Source of the DNA: Allodiplogaster sudhausi
Lineage: Eukaryota; Nematoda; Chromadorea; Rhabditida; Diplogasteridae
Assembly: GCA_945643635.1 (NCBI GenBank)
Contig: CALZFC010000035.1
Coordinates: 272,001 to 336,000, forward strand
Reading direction: 5' to 3'
Length of the DNA: 64,000 nt
How positions within the stretch are numbered: position 1 is the first letter of the stretch; each line of letters begins with the position of its first letter. The notes below the pieces were generated by a model. It had not been told where the DNA came from. It saw nothing but the letters and a program-made list of their open reading frames with translations, and did not search any database. A program made the translations under genes and the position numbers. Positions 1-11,138 of the stretch are shown here, one piece after another.

Positions 1-1164
1 CTTTCGCCCAATAATTTCGCTGTTTAGGTTATTCGAATTGGAATATTCCAATATTTTTTTCCGGTGAAGAATTGTGCTAAGCTGATGCAAAATTCTTTTC
101 ACTTATAACAAAACATTATAGGCTTGAAAGTTTATTGAAAGTCGGATGAAGATGAAATTAGTCTCATTAAATAGAGCGAGTCGAGTTGTATAAGCAAAAT
201 GTTTTCCGTTAATGAATTCGAAAACAATTTTCCCGGGGCAGGCTGCCTTAAGCGCATGCTCGACTCTTACAGAGAAGCTCTCTTAAGAAAAAGGCAAATT
301 TTTCATAGCTAAAATTGGTGGTTTCCACTAAAAGAATAGCAATTAAGCTATAAAAAAATAAAAGAAAAGTGAGCCGTACAACAAACGTCCCATATTTTTC
401 ACAGAAAGGTGTACGATTAGATGTATATTCGTTAGAAAAAGAAATTTAAAAATATATATATTTAAAGAAAACTGATTCGATATATTTACTAGATTCTGCT
501 GCCACAATGACGGCGAGCAGACAATGACCACAAAGTCGAATCAGTTTGGCCTGCGCGCTTGGGCAGCCCAAGGTCTCCCGGTCAACGTCACTCTTTCTGT
601 CACCATTTTGTACAACGAGGACAGAATGAAGGTGTAATGAATACACACTTCTGAAAAATGTACGAAATAAAGCAATTTTTTTGTCTTCTTCTATGTACAT
701 GTGTACCAATCGACCAATGATGCATTACGAACAGGAATATGCAAGCTTTCTCAATGCGAATATGGAAATCGCAAACCAGATTCCAAAATAGAAAGCCATG
801 ACGCCCCCTCTTTCGAAATCACCAAAAAATCATGCCAACAACTTAAATCACATTAAAGAAATGTGATGCAAGCGATGCAATGTGTCATCCACCAATTCAA
901 AAAGAGAAAATTATTTTTTTTTTACATCTCTCGTAGACGTTTGCTTTCGCCACGGGAACGCTTAAAAGATGGATGATTCATCGAAGTGGGAAATAAGGTA
1001 GGTTTTCTTTCGAATCGCTTCTGCTGTCTCATGCCTTTTGGGTAACAGCATTGCATAAAAAGAACCGACGCCTTCTTCGGATACTCATTCCATTTCTCCT
1101 AGGTGCCCTCTGTATTAATATAATAAATTTTCAGGAGGTGTAAAAGAAGGGAGCTGAATCGGCC
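1..1164. other. Upstream region without a recognisable gene
   Basis: AT-rich DNA. The only open frames are short, low in complexity and lack splice-linked partners. I see no domain, RNA gene or repeat pair here. The final 100 bases probably contain the promoter and 5' UTR of the saposin-like gene that starts at 1165, but no clear TATA box is visible. Confidence 0.4.
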
Positions 1165-2101
1165 ATGCGCACCGTCGTTCTCCTCTGCCTTCTTCTTGTG
1201 CCACTCGCCTTCTCGCTTCACCAGGTAGGATTTATTTGCGGCGTGTAAAAACCAAGAGCCTATTAACCATATGAACATGTGCATTTTTGAAGATGAATGC
1301 CAATTTAAAAAAAAATTTAAAAAAAAATATTTTCTATGCCTGCCTTTTAGCCTCGATACAGTGAAGAAGACGATGACGAACACGAAAAATATCGAAAACG
1401 CCAGTCAGGACGTTGAATGCGAGCTCTGCACCGGAGCCGTCGGACAGTTCAAGGAAATTGTATCTGCCTTTTAGCCTCTTCCGCGACACCACGACGACGA
1501 TAACGAACTCGAAAACCATCGCGAACGCCATTCAGGACGTTGAATGCGACCTCTGCACCGGAGCCGTCGTACAGCTCAAGGAAATTGCGAAGACAAATCT
1601 TCCGGCCATCCAGGAGGTTTCGTTTAGCAGACAAATATTGAAGACCTAAGTTATTATGATCAGCTTTGAAATGGTTGATTATGAGCACTGTTTTCACTCG
1701 ACATAGTCTTATTATGTGCATTTCTTTATGAGTAACCTTATGCTTCCTGTCAGTTTCTCGCAAATTACTGCAATGAACTTCCCGACAAGTGGAAGGCGGA
1801 ATGCAACACAGGCGTCAAAACGGTAAATCCTGTCTCATGCCAATTCCTTTGCTCCTTTTTCTAGCTTACATTTACTTCGACCTTTCTCAATAACAGTTTT
1901 TTCAGAACAAAATTAAAGAAAATACCATCTTTGGTGCCATTCTTTTTCGGCGTTTTCTTCTTAAACACAACGTCAGAATGCTCATCACGAAAAATGTCGT
2001 TTCTTCTAATTGGTATTCTTTAGTTTTTCGCGGTGCTTGCGGAAGAGATCGACCAAGTGACCCCTGACTTCGTCTGCAAGCAGATCCTGCATGTGTGCTA
2101 G
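1165..2101 (+). CDS. Small secreted saposin-B-domain protein
   Basis: A small secreted protein with one saposin-B fold, a family that binds or perturbs lipid membranes; nematode members are often gut antimicrobial effectors (family knowledge). Exon 1 (1165-1224) encodes a typical signal peptide starting MRTVVLLCLLL. The domain is encoded by 1475-1616, 1754-1822 and 2024-2101, all joined in phase 0 with GT-AG sites, and ends in TAG. The six-cysteine pattern is complete: a CxxC pair in VECDLCTGAV, Cys in NYCNELP and AECNTG, then FVCKQ and the terminal HVC. AATAAA follows at about 2165. The oddity is a partial tandem copy of exon 2 just upstream (1351-1460). The frame that encodes the domain does not join exon 1 in phase by the obvious donor, so the first splice is uncertain and another 5' exon or donor may be used. 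Confidence 0.75.
1351..1474 (+). repeat. Partial tandem duplicate of saposin exon 2
   Basis: Bases 1351-1460 repeat 1475-1584 at an offset of 124 bases, including the preceding TGCCTTTTAG acceptor. Both copies encode the start of the saposin domain (VECELCTGAV here, VECDLCTGAV in the second). This upstream copy stops before a usable donor and runs directly into the acceptor of the next copy. It is therefore either a dead exon or an alternative acceptor. The two copies differ by many substitutions, so the duplication is not recent. Confidence 0.7.
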
Positions 2102-2268
2102 GCGATTCGTGTTTACATGTTTACATGTTGAAGATTAAATTTTCTCTATTTCTAAAAAAAAACCAATAAATGTTTACTATCGCTCATGGTGTAGCAATTT
2201 CTCATCTTAAAGGGGGGCAATAGCCGAAAAAAAGCCGGTTTCCAGGGTGCTTGCCTTGTCGTTGCAAG

Positions 2269-2717
2269 CAGAGATGCACGCTGGCCCAAATTTTTTGGGC
2301 CGGCCCGGCTCTTCGGGCCCAAAATCTCGGCCCGGCCCGGCCCGCAGTTTTAGGGCCCTTGAATTTTGGGCCCGGCCGGCCCGGACCCTCGAATTTTGGG
2401 CCGGCCGGCCCGATTTTTTTTAAAAATTTCCGATTCCAATTTTTAATTCGTCATTTTCGTAGCGAACCTTTTTTTTCTTTTAACTTCCCGTTCAAAAGGC
2501 ATCTCATTTATTTCATTCTGAAGCGGAATTCGACTCTCTGAACTGCAAAATTACTCATGATCAATAAGAGTTCAGTCGGTCATGAGCAACAAATTTTCGA
2601 AAAACGGGCCCTATCGGGCCCTAGGTTGGGCCCGGCCCGGCCCGGCCCTAGAGGGCCTTGGAAATTTGGTCCCGGCCGGCCCTGGGCCCGGGCCGGCCCG
2701 GGCCGCGTGCATCTCTG
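2269..2717. mobile_element. hAT-type MITE (449 bp), very GC-rich
   Basis: The element begins CAGAGATGCACG and ends in the inverted sequence CGTGCATCTCTG, the usual form of hAT-superfamily ends. It is flanked on both sides by the identical 8 bases GTTGCAAG (2261-2268 and 2718-2725), the target-duplication length expected for hAT. The interior is made of GGCCCGGCC-type blocks around an AT-rich centre. It encodes no transposase, so it is a non-autonomous copy. The perfect target duplication points to a fairly recent insertion. Confidence 0.9.
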
Positions 2718-2725
2718 GTTGCAAG

Positions 2726-3502
2726 TACGCCCAAACGTATTTTAAACATTAAAACATTACAAATTACTTTACTTTCGTGCCGTCGTGCTTGGAAAATGTG
2801 GAACATCGTATTATTCTAGACGAGAACTATCGCGTGGTTGAAAGAGTCATACTGTTTACTGGGTGATTGAGCTTGTTTACTGGTTGTTAGTTGCAAGAGT
2901 AAAACTTAAAATTAGGAATTCTAATGAAATCCAAGCTGAAGCAGGGCCATTTGGGTATCTGACTATTCATTTCCTATGAGTTGTCAAGACGGAAATGAAA
3001 ACGCTAAAGGAGGATATCAGCTTCCATGAATATGCGGAGGCATACATACATAGATGGAGTGAGGACGTGAGGAAGGAAGAGTTTGCAGATAACGACAGAG
3101 AAAGGGAGGGAGAGAGAACGAGATAGAATGAGAGAGAGCGCGATGAGAGAACAGGTGACGAAGAAACACAAAGCATTTGCATGCAAAGAAGATACGGAAG
3201 AGAAACGAAATTGGAAACGACGAGGCAATAGACATTGCAAGGTAGTAATACTAAGACTACAGTGGATCTCAGTAGATGACCGGTGCCTGGGTGTCTGCAT
3301 GTTCTGCTGACCGTAGATTCCGGATCTTTCGAGAGCGTCTTGCATCAAGTCTGTCAGTCACTTGTTCAAACTAACTTCACTCAAGACAAAATGTTCTTAA
3401 GATAAAGCGGGTGTCCAAACCGAAGTGTGCAAAACTATGAGCTTTGATGACCAGTCGAATCATCTCTAATTCAATTTCTTGGAAACTGACGCTGCGTCAT
3501 AG
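2726..3502. other. Intergenic, GA-rich stretch
   Basis: No gene recognised. A purine-rich (GA) stretch at about 3060-3200 creates open frames on both strands that are low-complexity artefacts. Confidence 0.4.
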
Positions 3503-4401
3503 ATGCCGTTGCCATCTCAATTATCGATCGGCTTCCTCTGCATCGGCTTGGGCGCCGCGCTCCGCTGCTACGGCTACATGGAGCCACTCCCGACGGCTGC
3601 CATCGACTCGGGTCGCCACGTCATCATCAACTGCACAACAGGCAGCACCTGTCTCAAGGCATGTCAGGGGGGGGGAGGAGGGTGTTCATTTAAAACTATT
3701 CTCAATAGTTTACATTTCTGTTGCTGTTTTTATTGTACATAGTGTTTCACTTTCATAAGGTACTCTATAATATGTGTTACTTTTCTAGAATCGTTCCAAG
3801 TAGAAGAGGTGATGCTTAACACCCGTGCTTATTGAACAGAGATGTTCTCTATTTCTAGTATCGAGGTCGAATTGGTCCACGATGGCGAACTGTGACGTAT
3901 CGAGATTGCGGCAAGGCCAACAGCTGCGACATGCTAAATGAGGTCAGTAGTATTCACGTTGTATCCCATATACATATAATGATATTTAAAATATCTAAAT
4001 GTTGTGCATAGACCATTTCCGTGCGGTAAACGTTGATAGTAGGCCAGTGGTCTCTATGCTGCATGATCGTTTTTGCAGTCGCCAAGGAATTGATTTGAGT
4101 GTTATGATTTCTGCGTTGAATGTATAATTCCCGTATGGTTTTTTTAAAGATTGTATTTCCTAGTCTAAATACATCCTTTCAATAATGAATTCTCTCGTCA
4201 TTTTTCAATGTTTATTATCGACCCGATATCGTTAAGAATGTGGACATGGAGGACGACGGTTCGACTGCAGACCCTGACGCCGTCTACGATTACATGCTCG
4301 ATAGCGAGACGTTCTGCTGCATTGGCGAGCTATGCAATGGCGCCATGGCGAGGATCATGCACATATCTTTCATAATAGTTATACTGCTAAAGTGTTACTA
4401 G
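3503..4401 (+). CDS. Ly6/uPAR-type GPI-anchored surface protein
   Basis: A predicted cell-surface three-finger protein. Exons 3503-3658, 3859-3942 and 4237-4401 join in phase 0 and give about 134 residues. The N-terminus is a signal peptide (MPLPSQLSIGFLCIGLGAAL) followed by RCYGY, the usual Ly6 start. Further cysteines lie in INCTTGSTC, YRDC and NSC. The diagnostic C-terminal motif FCCIGELCN is present, then a hydrophobic tail (SFIIVILL) that would serve as the GPI signal. The first intron appears to use a GC donor (CTCAAG then GCATGT); the nearby GT gives a frame that stops. Its ligand and role cannot be told from sequence. Confidence 0.8.
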
Positions 4402-4886
4402 TATATTGTTCATAGATTCTAATTGATTGGAGGATTCTTTGTCTCGCCAATTTTCAATAAACCAACTAGATATATAGATATATATGTAGCATACTGTAAA
4501 GGTAATAAAATAGTGAAAGTCCAACGTAATGATAGCATACGAGATCACAGCGCTAATAATCAGTTGGAACTGGTTGGAGTTGCAAAAATATCTAAAGATA
4601 TGGGCCATCTATGCTACCACCATGGTTAATTCACTAAGCGGAGAAAAATTAATGATTTTATTTCTTCATTAGCATTAGTAATCGTTGCCATTCGTACCAA
4701 GAAAACGAACAACTGAAAGAGATGATTCATTGTCAGAGAAAAATGGCCAGTTTCCACCCCTTCTTGGTGCATCATTCCTTCTATTAGAGCTATGTGAAAA
4801 GAAGATTCAAAACACCCCGATTTGGGCATTCAGTTGCCAAATTATGAAACAGAATGAATATTTCTTTGACCGTAAATGCGCCGATA

Positions 4887-5109
4887 ATGCGTTCGCTAAT
4901 CGTCTGCTTCGTGCTCGTTCAGCTCGCCCAAGCTGGAATCTACACGGATTCATGGAGATTGTCATCAGTGAGTCGCAATGATACATCTGTCATGAATTTG
5001 CAATATTTATTTATTATGTACTTATGGAAACAGATTTAATAAAAAAAATCTCTATATTAAGGCTGCCCCGATGTCAGCGGCTTCAACAGCGAAGGTCAGC
5101 AACGAATGA
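4887..5109 (+). CDS. Tiny secreted peptide precursor (42 aa), unrecognised
   Basis: Two exons, 4887-4967 and 5062-5109, joined in phase 0 across a gtgagt...ttaag intron. The first 16 or so residues (MRSLIVCFVLVQLAQA) are a convincing signal peptide. The rest is a short Ala/Ser-rich tail without cysteines or dibasic sites. It may be a small secreted peptide, or the first exons of a longer gene whose later exons I do not see. No family is recognised. Confidence 0.45.
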
Positions 5110-6449
5110 ACCACGTTCTTTATGTATGTACATAGATAATTTTGGGAAGATTTTATGTATAAGCGCATGAATTATGTATCAGCATATGATGAGGTCAACA
5201 ATGAGGCAACGAAGGCTTAGCTAACAAAGCAAACTATTTTCCATTTCTATTCATTTCTAAAAAAAAACTGTAACGATCGCATCAATTTCTTTATGTTTCA
5301 AAATTGTTAATCGTTTTTATGCTCGTTTGTTTAACAAAAAAACACTGTTAGCATGCAAGACAATCTGGATGGATGTATTTACATATGTATGTATGCTCAC
5401 GATTTTCGGTATCGATTGAGAAACCGCTTCTTCAAAACTATCCTCTCAACTAACAAAATGTGAATCATAAAAAACAACCTTAAACGAGACTCTTTTCGCT
5501 TTTTGATACTGAGAAATCGGTTCTTTTCGTTTGAAGCAAAGGAACACTCAAATTGATGATTCAACAACTGACAATAAGCCCACGTTTCCGTGTTCTTTAG
5601 GCTGTATACAAGGTAGACAGAAGAAATGCTAGTTTGGGCTTTTCATTAAAAATTCTTTAGGCTGTATACAAGGTAGACAGAAGAAATGCTAGTTTGGGCT
5701 TTTCATTTTATTCTTCTCTACTTTTCATTAAAGTTCCTGAAATATTCCTGAAAAAAAAGAGGAAATATTAATCAATTACCAACGTGAACAAGAGCGTCGG
5801 GACTGTAAGATAGCAAGGAATGTAGATAGAAAGAGGCAAAATATAGACGTCAGAGAGACAGAAGTTGGAAAAGCGTATGGAAGAGGGAGAGTGGAGAAGA
5901 GTTTGGAAACGGCGGTCGAGATGAAAAAGGAGGCGAGAGCATAGCAAACGTCGTTTCATTCTTGGAAAAGTCCGTTGATTGCCCAGTTGTCGAAAGGTCA
6001 TCGAGCCGGGCGATACTAATTGTAAGAGAAATGATAATGGAGGGTGTGTTCATTCATCCGAGTGAAATTTGCGATATAACTATGTATGTATATTTCTGGT
6101 GCTTATTATAATCTGACTACGAAAAAAAGGCTTACAATTAATCGAGGATGTCCAATATCTATAAACTGTTGCATGTGACACACAGCACAAGGCTCTGTGC
6201 TATTTGAACAGGCGCCATGAAAGGAAGCAGAGAGGCCTACGACAGTGAGCATCAAGCAGCAGCATTATCCGAGCAGGAAAAGCGCGGGAAAGAACAGCTA
6301 CAGCCAAATTCGGATGCATGGATACTCATGTACACATGGCACATACGATTGCACAGGCATTCAGAGCCACACATAAAAGGCCCGGCAGCCGCAATGGAAC
6401 ATCACTTCACATTCGCCCCGCCACTTCGCTGGTTCGGCGAAAAGCAGCC
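5110..6449. other. Intergenic region upstream of the astacin gene
   Basis: Apart from the 60-bp tandem duplication, no gene is supported. Purine-rich sequence at 5830-5950 makes spurious minus-strand frames. A CATAAAAGG sequence at about 6373, some 75 bases before the astacin start codon, is a plausible TATA-type core promoter. Confidence 0.4.
5593..5707. repeat. Tandem duplication, 60-bp period
   Basis: Two near-perfect copies of a 60-base unit containing AGGCTGTATACAAGGTAGAC lie head to tail, the second starting exactly 60 bases after the first. No coding function is seen. Confidence 0.9.
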
Positions 6450-9303
6450 ATGTCGATGATTGGTTAAAAAAAATTTTTAATTTATTTTTCATCATCTATT
6501 CTTGTTCTCCTTTGTTAATATTCCTTAAAACATAACATTTTTCTTCTTCGTATGCATAAGCTTGCTGGCTTGATAAAAAAGATCTATATCCTTCAGCCCT
6601 TGCCGCCCTTGCACTTTCCGCCACCGCGTCGCTGGTCAGCAGCCAGATCGACGGAAATGCGACCGCTTATGGCGTCGGCGACATTATCGAAAGGTAATTT
6701 TAATTTATGCTAAATAAATATACTATATAGTATATGTATATATATTTTTTTAACCAAAATAACTGGCGATATTGTGAAATCGCCTTCTTTCAGCAGCGGC
6801 CCGACCGGTCGCTTTGCTCGCCAGGCAATGGTGAATCGTGCGTGGCCCAACGGCATCATTCCAATCTTCTTCGCGCCCGGATACCGTACGTCTTTACTTT
6901 TAACTTTCAATCTTTAATTACTATATAATAATTACAATATAGGTACAATTAAATTTGTTCTTCTTTTCTTATTTCTCTCGTAATCTTCCTAAAGAACAAA
7001 CACAAACCTCTCTTCAGCCGAGAGCCAGAAGCCGCACGTCATTCGCGGCCTGAAGATTTGGGAGAAGAAGACGTGCGTCCGTTTCCGTCAGGACGACACG
7101 ACGACTCGCATGCGGTTTGTATTCTTCATTCATGCCATATTTTAGAGGAGAGCGAAAAGTCATTGAAGAGATATGAAATATCCTAGGCATTGTTTGAGGG
7201 CATGTATGTACATAGATTTATAGGAAATTCAACCGTAATACATTTCAATTTTCCTAACGATTGTATAGAGCGCATCCCTCGATGACATACTCGCTCGCCC
7301 TTCTGTCAGGCAAAAAAGAGCGAATTCAAAAATGAGTTTTGGTCCAGTTAATGAAAATTTGCAAAATTGTTCTTTTTTTTAATAAAAACACTAAAAATAA
7401 ATGCAAAGAAAAAAGAAAAAGGAAGCATCTCTTTCAGTGTCAAGGTGGTGAACGGCGCGTACTGCCAGTCGAGTGTGGGTCGCGAGGGAGGCGAGGTGCA
7501 GACGATCAGTCTTGGTGGTGACTGCATGTCGGTATGAGAACATTTTTTTTCTTCTAAAAACTCTTTAGTTATGTACATACATACTTTATATACATTAAAA
7601 AAATGCGGAAAAATTAAAATTTCAAAATCCATAGGACAAGACGACGGCGCACGAACTCGGCCACACCATCGGCCTCCAGCACACGGTGACGAGAGTGGAC
7701 AGGGAGCAGTATGTCACGGTCGACCGGAACAACATCCATGTCAGCATTTATTCGTTCCTTTACTTTATTTTCCTCATTTCTCCCCAACCCCTCCCCCCTG
7801 AACGGTTGCATCACTCGCGGTCTCTCTGACCTTTCCTTCATTTCGAAACTCCCTTGCAGAGCTCGCAATATGACCTTAACTTTGCCGTGATCTCCTCGTC
7901 GCAGCAGCTCGTCCCCTACGACATCATGTCCATCATGCACTACCCGACCACTCCGAACGGGTACGGCCACATTCTCTTTCTTACAATTAGCGCAGTCTTT
8001 GAGAATAAAATCTGTTGCCTATAAAAAAGGACGTGACCAAGTGAGAAAGCGCAACATTTATCTGTATTATCAATACAACATTTATTTATCAACACATGAA
8101 TCTTCTCTCAAGAATGACCATCGACAAAACGCGCCCTGCAATCACTGTGCGTAGCAACGAGTTTGCCGACTACAAGGAGAGCATGGGCAACTTTGAGCTC
8201 TCCTTCTACGACATCATGATGGTCAACAAGATGTACAAGTGTGACGGTTCGTTTAGAGATGGCATAAGTGATATCTTACGCACAGAAATTGAGCATGGGC
8301 AAGGATCTAAAAGCTGAAAGAGAAGAGAAGATAGAAAAAGAAAGACAAAAAGCTAGTAAAGAATAGAGTATCTTTCAGCCAAATGTGCGAGCTCTTCGAC
8401 TCGTTGCGCCAATAACGGAGTTCCCGATGTCAACGACTGCAGCCGCTGCATCTGCCCAGTCGCGTGGGGCGGCGCCACCTGCAACGAGAACGTAAGAATA
8501 CTGTTCTTGGCAGGCTCCAGTCTTAATAAATAAATAAAAAAACTGCTGAAATAATCTTAAAAATAATCAGTATACATATTGAAAAGTAAATACACATATT
8601 CACCTTATCTTGCTAGCCGACCGGCTCCACGGTCCTAACGGCGTCCTCTTCTGGTGCCTCCGAGGTAGCCACCGTTGGCCGCCATGGCGACGGCAATCGT
8701 GGCATCTTTACCGTCAAGCCATACGTCATTACGGTAAGACAACCGTCTGCGATGGCGAGAGGTCTTGAGAATGGGTCCAACGCCACTTGGCTTTATTGGA
8801 TTCCGAGCTCCAACGCCTTCCCAGGCGCCGGCCGGCAAGCGCGTCGAGCTCAAGATCACATACATGTACACGGGCGACGCGGACAACGCGTGCATCTTTG
8901 GCGGGCTCGAAGTCAACACCAAGGCCAACTCGCGCATCTCCGGACCGCAGTCAGATCTTACTAATTAAAGGAGAGTGATCGCCGAATCACACTCGCGTGC
9001 TATTTTCACGCAGCGGGTTTTTGCGACCTGCGAAATAGCATGCGAGAATGAGAGTGAGGAATAACAGGGCACACGCGGCAATTCGAACCTCCATTAAATA
9101 TTTTCTGTGATCGCCCTTCTTTAATTGTGCTAATTAATTTGTTAACTAATTAACTTGTTAGCTACCCTAGCGTCTGCGTAAACTACAACACGAAGACGTA
9201 TGTTTCCGAGACGAATCGGATGGTCGTCCGCATCTTCGGCCAGTACGAAGAAACGCGCGCCGACTTCACGTACCGCGCCATTGTACGAGGAGAAGCTGTC
9301 TAG
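6450..9303 (+). CDS. Astacin zinc metalloprotease with EGF and CUB domains
   Basis: A secreted M12A protease, probably acting on extracellular or cuticle proteins (family knowledge). Twelve exons join in phase and total 1230 nt (409 aa): 6450-6462, 6597-6693, 6794-6885, 7018-7114, 7438-7531, 7635-7739, 7860-7960, 8113-8246, 8379-8491, 8617-8733, 8825-8949 and 9162-9303. In order: signal peptide MSMIALAALALSATAS; a very short propeptide with YGVGDI, which may supply the Asp that caps the zinc; catalytic domain with HELGHTIGLQH followed by RVDRE, and Met-turn SIMHYP; an EGF module (CANNGV...CICP...CNEN); and a CUB-like C-terminus. Domain order matches nematode NAS proteins, but the numbered orthologue cannot be named. 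The 8734-8824 intron is least certain because it lies inside the CUB region. Confidence 0.88.
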
Positions 9304-9666
9304 TTACAGATAATTATTTAGATACGAGACATTCTAGACAGGAGACAAGCATTTTTGCATTTTGTTGGGGAAATCGGTTTTTTTTCCAACCGCAAAATAA
9401 GAGCTGAAATGTCTGGTTTTTCCCTATTTATCTTCCTTTTTATTGATAAATTTCGGAATTTATTCATGCTCCTCTATATTCAGTGAGTCGCTGGTGGAAC
9501 GTCGTTCTTCACCAAAACGAATAAAGCATCTGACCAATTATTTTACCCCATTGGAACACATGCCTTGCATCACAACAGAGTAAAAGACAAGTAATAAAAA
9601 AAATTTCAGAAAACATGAGAATCAATCGAACATGGGAAACTGTGTACGTTGTCGACATTCTGCTTA

Positions 9667-11138
9667 CTACTCATCATGAAAATCATCATATTCATGGTAG
9701 CAGTCGCTCTTGAGAAGGAAAAGAAGAATGATCATTTGGGTTAGAACTCATGCGCAATCTCACGGCCACACCTGCATCAAAGTCTAATCTTTTAACCTCA
9801 TTCTTATTCTTCTGATCAACCATGCATTATACTTTTATCCTCCCACCCCCTTCCCACGAAACTGACAGTTTTATTTATTCAAGCCCGCCAAGCTTTAGCT
9901 CGTATCCTAGCTACCCCTTTAGTCGTGTAAGCATGGTCGCAAGCATAAGAAGTTTATTCAGACAATTCGCATTTAAAAGCTATCAAAAGAACTAGAGGCA
10001 TGGCACAACGCGGAAATCGAGCAGAGTTATTCTGATGAAAGAATAAAAGTAGTATGCAGAGATTAAAATTTTTATCGACATCTTCTTGTCAAATTCCAAA
10101 TTCATAAGATAAATAAAATACGTGATCTTTTACTTACCATTCAATATACATATGTAAATCATTTGATTTATGAATATGGCCAATATGATACTAAGAATAT
10201 TCACATGAATAAATATGTAAGGTTCGACATCTTTATACCACTGAATTTCATCCTCTCCTAGCATCGCGTCCAGTGTGGCTTTGAGTTGTGGCACGGGCAA
10301 GCATTGCCTAACAATAACTACATAATTAATTTGTTTCGCCATATTCCCCTGACGCTCGTTTGGTACCATTTTATTAATTCTTTATAATACCCAAATCTTG
10401 TCTTACAACTCAAATGGCAAATGCAACTGTAATGCATTTGATAGGCCAAACATTCTTTATCAGAGTGCGAGCGTGACTGATAAATGGAGAATAGAGAGTG
10501 AGGAAGGGAGAAAGAAGGAGGGAGAGAGGAGAAGTTAGAGAGAGAGAGATATTAGGAAGAAATGGGTGTTAAAGTGAGCTCGAATGCACTTGCCATTGAG
10601 TGAATGCATGCAAGATAACAGAGCACGGCAGTGGAGGTCAAACGCTTAAAATTGAAAGAAATTGCTTGAGAAATATTACACGGACCACCCTGCCTACATA
10701 TTTCCTATTTCTAGGAAGTAAGGAAACCGAAAGAAGGAAATCTCTTCAAAACCGACCTGCCCGCTGGCGTATCCGAGAAGCGCTAGGCTGCGATGCATGA
10801 ACTCGCCAATCAGCATGTACGACCCGAGCACCACTTCGAACCAGCGGTCGCAGTCGGCAAAGCGAAATGAAATCTGACTTTGATTCTCTGATCATATGTA
10901 TGTGCATATGTAGTTATTCAAATATATGTAGCTATGTAGACTAACTAATATATCGACTTCACCAGTAAAAAGAGGGCTCTTAAACCTGGCAGACGTTATT
11001 CAGTTATTGATTGACTAATCGACTTTTCCATTAAGAAGAGCCTTCTTCTTCTCTAACCTGCCAGATGGCAGTGGCGCCAAGCAGAATCGATGCGATGCAT
11101 ATACTCGCTTTCAGAAATATCGGCAGCGACAACGGCAT
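9667..11138 (-). CDS. Small three-TM membrane protein, unrecognised
   Basis: Minus-strand gene starting MPLSLPIFLKASIC at 11138. Exons 11058-11138, 10757-10873 and 10138-10348 join in phase 0 with GT-AG sites. Three hydrophobic segments are seen: one near the N-terminus (exon 1), one around VVLGSYMLIGEF (exon 2) and a long one around HVNILSIILAIFINQM (exon 3). A loop holds ATLDAMLGEDEIQW. A possible last exon at 9667-9708 encodes the acidic tail SDCYHEYDDFHDE, but its phase does not match exon 3, so an intermediate exon or another acceptor is likely. No family is recognised. Confidence 0.5.

Noticed and set aside
2251..2745. Open frames rich in Gly-Pro-Ala-Arg
   Set aside because: They come from the GGCCCGGCC blocks of the hAT MITE and have no splice partners or start context.
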